From the IMG/VR virus record IMGVR_UViG_3300044511_000233, positions 1 through 64,000 of that record: 64,000 nt of DNA. One strand, 5' to 3'. The stretch's first letter is position 1. Every line of letters starts with the position of its first letter. Below are positions 38,358 to 47,100 of this stretch, piece after piece. A program made the translations under genes and the position numbers. The stretch comes from a virus. The notes under the pieces were generated by a model that did not search any database, had not been told where the DNA came from, and saw nothing but the letters and a program-made list of their open reading frames with translations.

Positions 38358-39730
38358 CATTTCAACTTCGACAGGATCAGATCGAGGACCTCGCTTACTT
38401 CCTGCAGAACCCCAGAGCGCTTTTTCTATCGGAACCCGGAACTGGAAAGACCCCGCCGGTGTGCGTTCTTCAGCGCCATCTTTGGAATGAGTATCAGACT
38501 GGCACTGTTTGGGTGATGCCAGACAAGCTGCTGGGGAAGAACCGGGATGAGGCGCTAAAGTTTGGCCTTTGGGATAAAGGCGATGTGATTATCGTTGAGA
38601 AAGAGGCCGATATACGCCCCCCGGCGAGGCTTTTTCTTATGACCGCCGCGCGGTTTCGGCTGTCGTGGCAGAAGCTGCCGGATTATGTCACCGCTCTTCA
38701 TATTGATGAGTATCATAAACTGTTTGGGGGGGTGACGTCAGCTCAGACTGCTGCCATGAATCAGTTTATGTGGACTCACGGCAAGTATTTTCTGCCGATG
38801 ACTGGCACGCTTTACAACGGCAAACCGGACACTTGCTATTCGGCGCTCGCGATTATCGAACCTCGCTATTACGGGAACTATGATCAATTCAAGGCATTTC
38901 ATCATGTGATCGATATGTGGACCGGGAAGGTTATCGATTACGACAACCTTGATCACCTGCGCAAACTTCTCGATCGCCACTCACGACGTCGGCTCTGGGC
39001 GGATGTTCATGGTGAGGCTGAGATCGTTATCCACAAGGAAGTGGTTGATATGGAGCCGCAACAGCGCGAGCTCTACGACACGTTGAAAGACGAGGCTATT
39101 CTAGAGTTAGAGAAATTCTTTGTCGATGGAACCCTACCTGGGGTAGCGTTTACGCGCTGTCGGCAGATTATGGAACACCCGAACTCCTTTCCGGATCTTA
39201 CCAACCCTAAACAGACGGTCGATCTTATTCCAGGAAAGCGTCCTGGGAAGCTCGACTTGATCGATCTTCACTTGGAAGATCATGCGGTCAATAAAGCCCC
39301 GTTGGTCATCTTCGCGTCACTGCTGAAGCAGCAGGACCAGCTACTTGAACTAACCAAAACCTATAACTTGAGGTTCGATATCCTCAACGGTGAGGTGAAC
39401 CATAAGGATGCCTATGCGATGAGCAAGGCATTTGAGAGAGGTGATCTCGATGGAATAATTGCGAGCCCTATCGTGGCTGATATGGGCCACAACTGGCAGT
39501 TCTCGGCAAATAAAGAGGTCTCGCACGCAATATACGCTTCGTTAGATTTCCGTGACAGTTCATTTGTGCAGTCGTATATGCGCTTCATGCGCGAGAAGCG
39601 CAGAAGTGCTCTCAGACTCACTGTTATGAAATACCGGGATTCGCTCGACTTTCGGATCGCTACTCTCATCAATAAGAAGTCTCGCGACGCTAACAAGGTT
39701 GATCCGACACGTAAAATTCTGGATTTGTAG
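38354..39730 (+). CDS. SF2 (SNF2-like) helicase
   Basis: This 458-residue protein has SF2 motifs: Walker A FLSEPGTGKTPP near residue 30, a DEAH-type box LHIDEYHKLF near 118, motif III LPMTGTLYNG near 150, and a C-terminal RecA domain with PLVIFASLLKQQDQLLELTK, GIIASPIVADMGHN and SFVQSYMRFMREKR (motifs IV-VI; the last carries the Arg finger). Such phage helicases remodel forks or displace proteins during replication and recombination. It heads the replication cluster and overlaps the AP2 gene by four bases. Confidence 0.87.
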   Translation: MTFQLRQDQIEDLAYFLQNPRALFLSEPGTGKTPPVCVLQRHLWNEYQTGTVWVMPDKLLGKNRDEALKFGLWDKGDVIIVEKEADIRPPARLFLMTAARFRLSWQKLPDYVTALHIDEYHKLFGGVTSAQTAAMNQFMWTHGKYFLPMTGTLYNGKPDTCYSALAIIEPRYYGNYDQFKAFHHVIDMWTGKVIDYDNLDHLRKLLDRHSRRRLWADVHGEAEIVIHKEVVDMEPQQRELYDTLKDEAILELEKFFVDGTLPGVAFTRCRQIMEHPNSFPDLTNPKQTVDLIPGKRPGKLDLIDLHLEDHAVNKAPLVIFASLLKQQDQLLELTKTYNLRFDILNGEVNHKDAYAMSKAFERGDLDGIIASPIVADMGHNWQFSANKEVSHAIYASLDFRDSSFVQSYMRFMREKRRSALRLTVMKYRDSLDFRIATLINKKSRDANKVDPTRKILDL

Positions 39731-39756
39731 TCGTCTCTACTAGAGACTACTTCAAG

Positions 39757-39785
39757 AGGGCTGGGGCAACACCTCGGCCCTTTTT
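39757..39785 (+). terminator. Rho-independent terminator
   Basis: AGGGCTGGGG pairs with CCTCGGCCCT (two G-T pairs) around CAACA, followed by TTTT. A second stem-loop with GTCTCT-ACT-AGAGAC (39733-39747) lies just before it. Confidence 0.85.
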
Positions 39786-39827
39786 ATATTGAATTGCGTC
39801 TACTTCTGACAAAACTGGAGACTATCA

Positions 39828-40493
39828 ATGGTTGATGCTGTGACCGCCGCGATCGAAGCCGCTCGCGCGCAAGCTGCCAATGTTCCCGCGCCCATCGTCG
39901 CTCACGCCCCTCCGGCGCCCGTCATCGTCGGCTCCGGCCGCGTGAAGTCGCTCGCCGACGCGGTCGAGACCTACGTCGAACGTCCGGACCTGTTCATCAA
40001 AGTCGATGAATACGGGATGGAGGTCGGCGAGACGAAGCTGATCGGCGAAATCGAGGGCGTCCTCAATCTCGCCGATCTGAAGTTTCCCGACGTCTGCCGT
40101 TACACGACCGCGGGTCAGCACACTTACCTGCGCACTTACGACGGCGTTCGCGAGGTTCGCACCGGCAAGGCGTGGTCTATCGCGCTGGACGAGGCGAAGC
40201 GGATCGATCCGAAGGCCGACACTTACCCGGCCGTCGAATACATGATCGTCGTGACCAAACCGATCGTGAACGGGATGAACAAGACGGCTGAGGTCGCGAT
40301 CGGCCAGCGTGTGGGCAACACGACCTCCCGCACCGGCTTCGACCCGGTGATGAAGGCTGTGAAGGAAGCGGCCAAGCTTTACGGCGTCGACGCTGTCGTG
40401 AACGTAAAGTTGATCCATGAACCGCGTAAGAAGGGCTCCAACAATTGGGGCGTCATCAAGCTCGAGGTCCTCGGCCCTGTCGTGGCTGCGTAA
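39828..40493 (+). CDS. Unknown replication-cluster protein, single-strand-binding candidate
   Basis: This 221-residue protein has an Ala/Pro-rich N-terminus (AAIEAARAQAANVPAPIVAH), then an alpha/beta body (SLADAVETYVERPDLFIKVD, YPAVEYMIVVTKPIVNGMNK) ending KLEVLGPVVAA. It has its own terminators on both sides, suggesting strong separate expression, as is common for single-strand-binding or other abundant accessory proteins. No OB-fold signature could be confirmed, so the role is a guess from context. Confidence 0.6.
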   Translation: MVDAVTAAIEAARAQAANVPAPIVAHAPPAPVIVGSGRVKSLADAVETYVERPDLFIKVDEYGMEVGETKLIGEIEGVLNLADLKFPDVCRYTTAGQHTYLRTYDGVREVRTGKAWSIALDEAKRIDPKADTYPAVEYMIVVTKPIVNGMNKTAEVAIGQRVGNTTSRTGFDPVMKAVKEAAKLYGVDAVVNVKLIHEPRKKGSNNWGVIKLEVLGPVVAA

Positions 40494-40499
40494 TTGATG

Positions 40500-40536
40500 A
40501 AGGCTCTGTCCAACGGACAGAGCCTTCTTCCGTTTT
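40500..40536 (+). terminator. Rho-independent terminator
   Basis: AAGGCTCTGTCC and GGACAGAGCCTT form a 12-bp stem with loop AAC, then CTTCCGTTTT. Confidence 0.9.
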
Positions 40537-40549
40537 ACGGAGCCCGTAA

Positions 40550-40711
40550 ATGCCCGACGTTCTTTTCGCCTTTGTCTACACCTTCGCTGCTATCGGCGCC
40601 GTCCAGTCCGCTCTGTGGATCAGAGAACCCCTTCGCTGGATGTTCTTTGTCAACCGTGACGGTCGGTCGGGTCGAGCTGAGAAGCATGTGCTCGACGACT
40701 CGGAGGACTGA
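40550..40711 (+). CDS. Small membrane protein
   Basis: This 53-residue protein begins MPDVLFAFVYTFAAIGAVQS, one membrane span, followed by a charged tail (GRSGRAEKHVLDDSED). GGAG lies seven bases before ATG 40550. It starts two bases upstream of the next gene's leader and is likely co-expressed with the next membrane protein. Confidence 0.6.
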   Translation: MPDVLFAFVYTFAAIGAVQSALWIREPLRWMFFVNRDGRSGRAEKHVLDDSED

Positions 40712-40713
40712 AC

Positions 40714-40923
40714 ATGTGGTTTCCTGTTCATATCCATATTCCCGACGCGGCTCTGCCGATCTTGCCACTCGAGGCGGCGCTCGCAATCCTGATCTGGTGG
40801 GTGATTTCGGACATTGGACTTCCGGAGCGTGAGAAGGGGAAAGAGCTGCCTTACGTGATCCTGGGCTACGTCGCGGTCTCGATCTTCATTGGAGCGGCGT
40901 CCCTCCATAGGTGGGCTCAGTGA
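40714..40923 (+). CDS. Small two-span membrane protein
   Basis: This 69-residue protein has two hydrophobic segments (LPLEAALAILIWWVISDIGL and YVILGYVAVSIFIGAASL) joined by a charged loop. GGAGG lies upstream. It overlaps the exonuclease start by four bases. A holin-like action is possible but it lies far from the lysis cassette; more likely it is a host-membrane effector. Confidence 0.6.
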   Translation: MWFPVHIHIPDAALPILPLEAALAILIWWVISDIGLPEREKGKELPYVILGYVAVSIFIGAASLHRWAQ

Positions 40924-41681
40924 GGATTGTCGACGCGCACAATTATATAAGCCGCGTTTTCGAAAAAGATCTATCAGGACGCGCTCCTCGCAACATCATC
41001 AATGACATGCTCACCCATCGCGGAGAGCCTGTCATTTGGGTCTGGGACTCTCCTGGCGCGAAGGCAACTCGGCAACGCATCCTGCCTTGCTACAAGTCGA
41101 AGCGACTACCGCCTCCTGAAAATATTTGGCCGATCATCTCTCTGATCAAAGAGTCTCTGCAGCACACACCTGTGTTGCAGATTGAGGTGCCACGCTTCGA
41201 AGCCGACGACGTTATTGCGACCCTCGTTCGTAAGTTTCCGCACGAGAAGAAGTTCATCGTGTCGAATGACGCTGACCTACGTCAGCTCCTCGTCGTGCCT
41301 AATACCGAGATCGAAGCGAAGGAGCCCGCATTCGCGGTGCAGCCTCAGCACATTCGTTTGTTCAAGACGTGCGTTGGCGATCCATCGGACAACATTGGCG
41401 GCGTGCCGGGGTTTGGAAGGAAGACGTGGACTGACGTTAACAAAGTGCTCTTAGCCAAAATGCTCGACGACTTCTTTGCGGGAAACGATCCGCAATGGGA
41501 GCAACTCGGCATTCCGAAGCGCTGCATCAACTGGATCAAGGACAATCGCACTGCACTGCGCGAGGTGTGGACAGTTGTTGGTCTATGGGATGTCCCACAC
41601 GACTTGATCAATCGACACACGATCGTGGGCAAACGAGACCCTCTGAAGGTCCAACAGCTACTGGAGCCTTACTACTTATGA
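40920..41681 (+). CDS. 5'-3' exonuclease / flap endonuclease
   Basis: This 253-residue protein starts at GTG 40920 (MRIVDAHNYISR). It has the metal-binding pattern of the FEN/Pol I 5'-nuclease family: VDAHN at the start, VIWVWDSPGAKATRQ, FEADDVIATLV near 95-105, KKFIVSNDADLRQLL and VGDPSDNIGGVPGFGRKT, the helix-hairpin-helix region. It would remove RNA primers and flaps with the neighbouring polymerase. Its stop overlaps the next start (ATGA). Confidence 0.9.
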   Translation: MRIVDAHNYISRVFEKDLSGRAPRNIINDMLTHRGEPVIWVWDSPGAKATRQRILPCYKSKRLPPPENIWPIISLIKESLQHTPVLQIEVPRFEADDVIATLVRKFPHEKKFIVSNDADLRQLLVVPNTEIEAKEPAFAVQPQHIRLFKTCVGDPSDNIGGVPGFGRKTWTDVNKVLLAKMLDDFFAGNDPQWEQLGIPKRCINWIKDNRTALREVWTVVGLWDVPHDLINRHTIVGKRDPLKVQQLLEPYYL

Positions 41682-41995
41682 GTTCGAACGAAGAAGAGTG
41701 GCGTGTTCTGGAGGATATTCCAAACTATGAAGTGTCCTCACATGGACGTGTGCGTCACGTTAAACATCAGCGTATCCGGAAGCCGGGTCGGACTATTTCT
41801 GGCCTATTGAACATGACTTTTTCGTTGTGTGGGTTTCCTAAGACCTTCGTTCTCGCTCCTATCATCTGTGCTACTTTTCATCGGCCAAAACCGCATAAGA
41901 ATGCGATCGTGCGTTATCGAGACGGGGACGGTGACAATTTGAATTTTCGGAATTTGTATTGGGGAAGGAGGGGGCATGCTGATCGATGCCCGTAA
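41678..41995 (+). CDS. NUMOD4/HNH-like protein lacking the catalytic His
   Basis: This 105-residue protein begins with a clear NUMOD4 motif (EEWRVLEDIPNYEVSSHGRV). The HNH part reads ICATFHRPKPHKNAIVRYRD, GDGDNLNFRNLYWG; in active enzymes this is VDHIDGD, so the first His is replaced by Arg/Tyr. The total is shorter than usual homing enzymes. It lies exactly between 5'-exonuclease and polymerase genes, a classic place for homing genes, and its 3' end contains the polymerase ribosome-binding site GGAGGGGG. Confidence 0.7.
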   Translation: MSSNEEEWRVLEDIPNYEVSSHGRVRHVKHQRIRKPGRTISGLLNMTFSLCGFPKTFVLAPIICATFHRPKPHKNAIVRYRDGDGDNLNFRNLYWGRRGHADRCP

Positions 41996-44627
41996 TTGGG
42001 ACGAACAGGCTTCCCTGCTGAATGAGCATATCGCAAAAGCCGATTTCATCGGTCTGGATTGTGAGACTCACGACGACAATCGGCACGAAGGTCTCAATCA
42101 GCTTTGCGGTTATGATGCGAAGACGAGGAAAAAGAGCAAAACTAAAAAGCTCGTTTTCGACATGCGTCGAACCGAATTATGCGGAGTCTCACTCTACACG
42201 GAGAGCATGTCGGAGCCCGTCTATATCAACGTCGGTCACGCCGATGTTGAGAACAGAGTCACGCATGACCAGTTTCGAGCCCTTCTGCCGGTCAAACGAC
42301 AGGGTGCCTATTGGGTGGCGCACAACGCTCCGTTCGAGACTACAGTATTTCGATCAACCCTTGGTCACGATCTCGTCAAGGACGGTATCATCTGCACGAT
42401 GCAGATGTGTGTATCTGCTTATGGACCTCAGCAGTACGATCACACAAAGTGGGTGACGTGCGGTGTGGGTGCGATCGAGACACTGATCCCCCAGCTCGTC
42501 GATCTGTCGCTGACTGAGTTCGATCCCGAAACCGGGAAGATGTCGAACAAGCTCGAAGAGTTCATCGGGAAGATTACCTCGAAAGAGAGCGACGCCGCAC
42601 ACTCCTACAACGGGCTAATCAACGCGATCTCTTATGGATATGGCTTGAAGCAGGCCGTGAAGTCGCATTTTGGCGTCCATATGACGACGTTCGAGGAGTG
42701 CCTGGGTGGCAAGGCCCATATGGGCCAGCTCACCGGCGCCGAGACCGCCGCTTACGGCGGTGATGACGCGTTCTGGGCGCTAAGATTGTTCCGCCATCTG
42801 CTCACGATGATGGATGCGGAGACGCTCAAGTGTTTCTTTGAGCAAGAGAATCCAATGATCGGCACCTACGCCGACATCTGGGCCGGCGGCATGCGTGTCG
42901 ACTTCGACGCGATCGAGCGACGTGTTGTCGTCGAGCGGGAAGAGGCGGCGAAGATCCTGCAGCGGCTTCGCGCCGCCGTGCGGGCGCTGCTGCCGTTCCC
43001 CGTGGCGCCCAACGAAGCGCTCGGGAAGCGGGATGAGTGGTATCAGAAGAACCACGCCAAATATCGGACCAACATCACGAAGTGGGCCGAGCTCGATGAC
43101 GCTTCGACACCGTTCGAGGAGCTATCTCGAGCTGCCGGATCTGTGTCACACAACTGGATGAAGGAGGAGGGCAAGGTCAAATCGATGGGGCCGAACTTCT
43201 CTCATTACATGCCGATCAGAACGCTGATGTATGACCTGATCGGCGCCAAGCCGATCATCTATCAAGGTAAGACCCAGAGCGACGGCGAGACGCGCGGTCA
43301 GTTGCGTGACAAGCTGACTGACAAGAATGCGATTGAGATCATTGATTGCATTAACGCCCTTTCGGGCGTTGATCAGCGGATGAAACTATTCATCGCGCCC
43401 TATCGTCTGCTTACTGATCCGGAAACAAATCGGCTCTATCCGGTGGTCACCTCCATGTTGGCTACGCGCCGTATGGCTGCGAGAGACCCCAACCCAATGC
43501 AGCTCGCTAAGCGTGGCGAGTCGACTTATGTCCGGGGCTTTTTTCTTCCGGATGAAGAAGATCATGTGATGGTGTCGATCGACTGGTCGGCGATTGAGCT
43601 CGTGGAGATAGGCGAGTTTTCGGGCGATCCGAAATTCATTGAAGCCTTTAGTCAAATCCCCCATCAGGACCTTCATTCGGGCGCTGCGGCGTCGATCTTG
43701 GAAGTCGAATGCCCTGGTCTGACGGTTGAGGCCTTTAAGGGCTTGAGACAGGTGAAGGTGTGGGACGAATTCGCAAACCAATATGGGTTGAATGATGTCA
43801 ACCGACTGGCAACGAACTTGAAGGGTGAAGCTCTCTCAATCGACAAGGCCTATAAGTATTGGCGCACAGAGGTTGGGAAGGGAGCGAACTTCAATTATTG
43901 GTATAGTGGATTTCTTACGACGATTGGTGAGCGACTAGGCTGGGGGTCGGAGACTACCCAGGCCGCAACAGAGAAATACGCCAACCACTTTGCTGCTGCT
44001 GAGCAGTGGCGTCGCGATACGATCGCACGAATTAAACAAGACGGATTTATCCGTCTGCCTGATGGCCATTGCTATACCAAGTATGAAGCGACTGAGCAGT
44101 GGTTCCTCGAGTGGCTTGCTAAATTCGGCGCCGACACTCCCAATGATCAGTTGAGAAACTATCACTCGATCATTCGCAAGATTGGTCAGCGTATCGCTCG
44201 CCGCGCCGGCAATCAGACGGTGAATGCCTTCATTCAAGGAACCTGCGCGACGATCGCGAAACGGTCTATTCGACGAGTCGATACGAAGATCAAGCAAGAC
44301 GGGTTCCAAGCACGTTTCATGATCCCGGTCCATGACGAATTGATCTGGTCTGTTCATCGTAAGGAAGTCGCGGACTTCATTCCGATGGCTCGTGGCGTCA
44401 TGATTGATCACCCAGACATCTTCCAGAAATGCAAACTCGACGCGTCTCCTTCGGTTGGACTCACGTTCGAACCGTGGAATGAGAACAAGGCGCCGACAGG
44501 TCAAGTCGAACTGTTCGAGTTGCCGAAACAGATTGTTGGCGAGGAGTGGGCCGACAAGCGTGCTGATTCTAACAAGACCCGAGAGGTGATCGATTGGCTC
44601 TTCGAGCAGAGGAAGAAAGCAGCTTGA
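41976..44627 (+). CDS. Family A DNA polymerase with 3'-5' exonuclease
   Basis: This 883-residue replicative polymerase has an N-terminal DEDD exonuclease (FIGLDCETHDD with Asp28/Glu30, and WVAHNAPFETTVFRS). It has the three polymerase motifs: A, SIDWSAIELVEIGEFSGD (~535); B, GKGANFNYWYSGF (~635); C, IPVHDELIW (~785). The thumb/finger region around 430-530 is complete. ATG 41976 has GGAGGGGG upstream. No intein or split is visible. It replicates the phage genome with the primase-helicase, exonuclease and ligase. Confidence 0.93.
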   Translation: MLIDARNWDEQASLLNEHIAKADFIGLDCETHDDNRHEGLNQLCGYDAKTRKKSKTKKLVFDMRRTELCGVSLYTESMSEPVYINVGHADVENRVTHDQFRALLPVKRQGAYWVAHNAPFETTVFRSTLGHDLVKDGIICTMQMCVSAYGPQQYDHTKWVTCGVGAIETLIPQLVDLSLTEFDPETGKMSNKLEEFIGKITSKESDAAHSYNGLINAISYGYGLKQAVKSHFGVHMTTFEECLGGKAHMGQLTGAETAAYGGDDAFWALRLFRHLLTMMDAETLKCFFEQENPMIGTYADIWAGGMRVDFDAIERRVVVEREEAAKILQRLRAAVRALLPFPVAPNEALGKRDEWYQKNHAKYRTNITKWAELDDASTPFEELSRAAGSVSHNWMKEEGKVKSMGPNFSHYMPIRTLMYDLIGAKPIIYQGKTQSDGETRGQLRDKLTDKNAIEIIDCINALSGVDQRMKLFIAPYRLLTDPETNRLYPVVTSMLATRRMAARDPNPMQLAKRGESTYVRGFFLPDEEDHVMVSIDWSAIELVEIGEFSGDPKFIEAFSQIPHQDLHSGAAASILEVECPGLTVEAFKGLRQVKVWDEFANQYGLNDVNRLATNLKGEALSIDKAYKYWRTEVGKGANFNYWYSGFLTTIGERLGWGSETTQAATEKYANHFAAAEQWRRDTIARIKQDGFIRLPDGHCYTKYEATEQWFLEWLAKFGADTPNDQLRNYHSIIRKIGQRIARRAGNQTVNAFIQGTCATIAKRSIRRVDTKIKQDGFQARFMIPVHDELIWSVHRKEVADFIPMARGVMIDHPDIFQKCKLDASPSVGLTFEPWNENKAPTGQVELFELPKQIVGEEWADKRADSNKTREVIDWLFEQRKKAA

Positions 44628-45034
44628 CTCAAGAACAGGTTGCTCATTTAGCGAATACCGTAATTTCTATTCTAGGCCCGACCGCAACTGACGCGAACGT
44701 CATTCTCCTTCTCACATCTACACTGATGACGTTTCTGAACTCACTTCCCCCAGATCGTCAGACAGCGTTCATCATATCGATTAATCGCAACCTGAACACG
44801 AAGCCAGTTTTCGATCCGAACTGTTGCTCCTCTTGCACAGATGGGAATGAGATCGTCGACACTCTTATCGACAAGCTAGCTCATATTCCGGAAACCGTTG
44901 CTCTTCGAACGCTCGCGCATCTCCTCCGCGGTCTTCTTAACTCTACCAGAGACGATGATCTGGCCGGGGACATTGAAGAGGAATTGGCGGAGATTTTATT
45001 TCCGACACCGAGTCCAGAGGAGATCCGACATTGA
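44624..45034 (+). CDS. Unknown helical protein
   Basis: About 136 residues from TTG 44624, which overlaps the polymerase stop (TTGA) and has GAGGAAG upstream. It is helical (VAHLANTVISILGPTATDAN, ALRTLAHLLRGLLN) with a CCSSC cluster in the middle. Tight coupling to polymerase suggests a replication accessory role, but no family was recognised. Confidence 0.6.
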   Translation: MTQEQVAHLANTVISILGPTATDANVILLLTSTLMTFLNSLPPDRQTAFIISINRNLNTKPVFDPNCCSSCTDGNEIVDTLIDKLAHIPETVALRTLAHLLRGLLNSTRDDDLAGDIEEELAEILFPTPSPEEIRH

Positions 45035-45435
45035 ATGAAGTTCCAAACGCATCTGAGTATGACCGCGCGGGTATGGCGTGGGCGCTGATTGAACACGTCT
45101 GTCACGGCGCCGCTGCTCGTAATGGGTGGTGGACCGATCTCAAGACGGGTGAGTCTCTGATCGGTAAGCGCAACGTCGGTGAGATGCTGTGCTTGATTCA
45201 CAGCGAGGTCAGCGAAGCTCTCGAGGGGCACCGCAAGAACAAAATGGATGACCATCTTCCGCATCGAAAATCAATGGAGGTCGAGCTCGCTGATGCGATT
45301 ATTCGTATCGCTGACCTCGGCGCTGCTCTTGGATTGGATGTCGGCTCGGCGCTCGCAGAGAAGCTGCTCTACAACGATCAGCGACTGGACCACAAGCGCG
45401 AGGCTCGCCTTGCCGATGGGGGCAAGCAGTTCTGA
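45031..45435 (+). CDS. MazG-like nucleotide pyrophosphohydrolase
   Basis: This 134-residue protein has the MazG helices with metal-binding residues: MLCLIHSEVSEALEGHRKNK (ExxE type) and VELADAIIRIADLGAALGLD (ExxD type). MazG-type enzymes convert NTPs or dNTPs to monophosphates. In phages this may adjust nucleotide pools or blunt stringent signalling. TTG 45031 overlaps the preceding stop, and its stop overlaps the ligase ATG. Confidence 0.82.
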   Translation: MNEVPNASEYDRAGMAWALIEHVCHGAAARNGWWTDLKTGESLIGKRNVGEMLCLIHSEVSEALEGHRKNKMDDHLPHRKSMEVELADAIIRIADLGAALGLDVGSALAEKLLYNDQRLDHKREARLADGGKQF

Positions 45436-46514
45436 TGCTCAGCAACCCTATCTATAAACGAGATGCGAGCGGCCGTGTGCGCATTTGGCAGTATGAAGTC
45501 CAAGGCCCATGCTGGCGCACGCTGTCAGGCCTCCCAGGGGGTGAACTTCTTACCACTGGCTGGACGACCTGCAAGCCGAAATCCCAGGACACTGCCGAAG
45601 AGCAGGCCCTTTTCGAGGCGCAGGCCGAGGAGAAGAAGAAGCTCGATCGCGATTACCGATCGACGATCGACGACGTCGATCGGCCTCGCGACAGTGTCGT
45701 CAAGCCGATGCTCGCGCACAAGTTCGAAGGGTGGGTTGCTGGGTGGAAGAATATCTACTGCCAGCCCAAACTCGATGGCATTCGCTGTATCGCAACGGCG
45801 AACGGGCTGTGGAGCCGGCAAGGGAAGCCGATCGTCTCCTGTCGCCATATTGAGCAGTCGTTGGCGCCGCTGTTCCAGCGGTGCCCGACGCTGATCCTCG
45901 ATGGCGAGCTCTATAACCACGAGCTCAAGGACGACTTCAACACGATTACCTCAGTCGTGAAGAAATTGAAGCCGTCTGAGGAGGACTTCGAAAAGGCTCG
46001 ATCACTGATCCAGTATCATGTCTATGACATGCCATCGCGCGATGGCATGTTCGGCGAGCGTCTCGAACAGATTAGGTCGTTCAATCTTGACCCCAATAGT
46101 CCCCTCAGAGAGGTGCATACACTCCATTGCGCGACTGAGCGGCTGCTCAACGATCATTACGAGTGGTGTCTGCAGGATGGATTCGAGGGTCAGATCATTC
46201 GCCTGAACGGCGCCTACGAACAGAAGCGATCGAAGCTGCTGTTGAAGAGGAAAGAGTTCCTCGACGAGGAATTTGACGTGATCCGCGTCGAGGAGGGGCA
46301 GGGCAACTGGGCGGGATACGCCAAGCGCGCCGTGCTGCGTTTGAAGGATGGCCGCGAGTTCGGCGCCGGCATTCGTGGGACCCAGGGTTTCTGCTTGCAG
46401 CTCCTGCACAGCCCGACGCCGTCGAGCGCCACCGTGCGCTACTTCGCGCTCACGCCTGATGGCATGCCGCGATTTCCAGTCGTCACAGCGTTTCATGAAG
46501 GGACGAGGTTGTGA
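45435..46514 (+). CDS. ATP-dependent DNA ligase
   Basis: This 359-residue protein has an N-terminal ~75-residue region (RIWQYEVQGPCWRTLSGLPG) that looks like a WGR-type DNA-binding module. The nucleotidyltransferase follows with motif I CQPKLDGIRC (Lys near 111), motif III TLILDGELYN, motif IV EGQIIRLNG and motif V KLLLKRK. A C-terminal OB-fold region closes it (DEEFDVIRVEEGQGNWAGYA). It seals nicks during replication and repair. Confidence 0.92.
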   Translation: MLSNPIYKRDASGRVRIWQYEVQGPCWRTLSGLPGGELLTTGWTTCKPKSQDTAEEQALFEAQAEEKKKLDRDYRSTIDDVDRPRDSVVKPMLAHKFEGWVAGWKNIYCQPKLDGIRCIATANGLWSRQGKPIVSCRHIEQSLAPLFQRCPTLILDGELYNHELKDDFNTITSVVKKLKPSEEDFEKARSLIQYHVYDMPSRDGMFGERLEQIRSFNLDPNSPLREVHTLHCATERLLNDHYEWCLQDGFEGQIIRLNGAYEQKRSKLLLKRKEFLDEEFDVIRVEEGQGNWAGYAKRAVLRLKDGREFGAGIRGTQGFCLQLLHSPTPSSATVRYFALTPDGMPRFPVVTAFHEGTRL

Positions 46515-46870
46515 CGATCTACATCGCGAGCAAGACCTATCACGCTCCACTGTGGAGAGATCTGAGAACACAAGGCATCCCCATCATTTCAACTTGGATC
46601 GACGAAGCTGGAGATGAGGAATCGTCCTCATTTGAGGACCTTTGGCGTCGGTGCATTGATGAGGCGTCCAGCGCGCAGTTCACGATTGTGTATCGTGCTT
46701 CTGGGGATGTTTTGAAGGGGGCGCTGATCGAGGTTGGAGCAGCGCTTGCATCAGGACGTCAGGTGATTGCGGTTGGGTGTGAGGGTTTCACATTCACACA
46801 TCACAAACAGGTTCAACACGCTGCATCGATGCAGGAAGCTCTCAAAATATGTGAAGGAGAGAAACTATGA
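46511..46870 (+). CDS. Nucleoside 2-deoxyribosyltransferase-like protein
   Basis: This 119-residue protein begins MTIYIASKTYHAPLWRDLRT and contains LKGALIEVGAALASGRQVIA, which matches the catalytic-Glu helix and following strand of the family (GxxxExGxAxAxGKPVI). Such enzymes swap or hydrolyse the base of deoxynucleosides, which may recycle host or modified nucleosides. GTG 46511 overlaps the ligase stop. It is shorter than typical members (about 150). Confidence 0.75.
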   Translation: MTIYIASKTYHAPLWRDLRTQGIPIISTWIDEAGDEESSSFEDLWRRCIDEASSAQFTIVYRASGDVLKGALIEVGAALASGRQVIAVGCEGFTFTHHKQVQHAASMQEALKICEGEKL

Positions 46871-47100
46871 AAGTCCTACTGGTTTGGGAAGAAGTTCCCG
46901 AGAACACCAAATTTTATGTGCTTGAAGGCGAGATTGCTGATCTCGCTCTTAAATGCGCAGGCCAGTATGTCAACACGGTCGAGGAGACCGACGAGATTGA
47001 GCAGTTGAGCGAGGCGATTGGTGGTCATCCCTCGTTCGGCATCGACGAGCCGATCGAGGGTCCGTTCGATAAGGTGGTTGTTGCAGGGTTCATAATGTGA
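46867..47100 (+). CDS. Small acidic protein
   Basis: This 77-residue protein begins MKVLLVWEEVPENTKFYVLE. It is acidic, with a strand-helix pattern (YVLEGEIADLALKCAGQYVN) and ends KVVVAGFIM. It overlaps both neighbours by four bases. No family recognised. Confidence 0.62.
   Translation: MKVLLVWEEVPENTKFYVLEGEIADLALKCAGQYVNTVEETDEIEQLSEAIGGHPSFGIDEPIEGPFDKVVVAGFIM

Noticed and set aside
40714-40923. Holin role for the two-span membrane protein
   Set aside because: It lies in the replication operon and a better holin candidate is next to the endolysin and spanins.
41976-44627. Intein or intron in polymerase or terminase
   Set aside because: Both proteins read continuously through their conserved motifs. 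The homing-type genes lie between genes, not within them.
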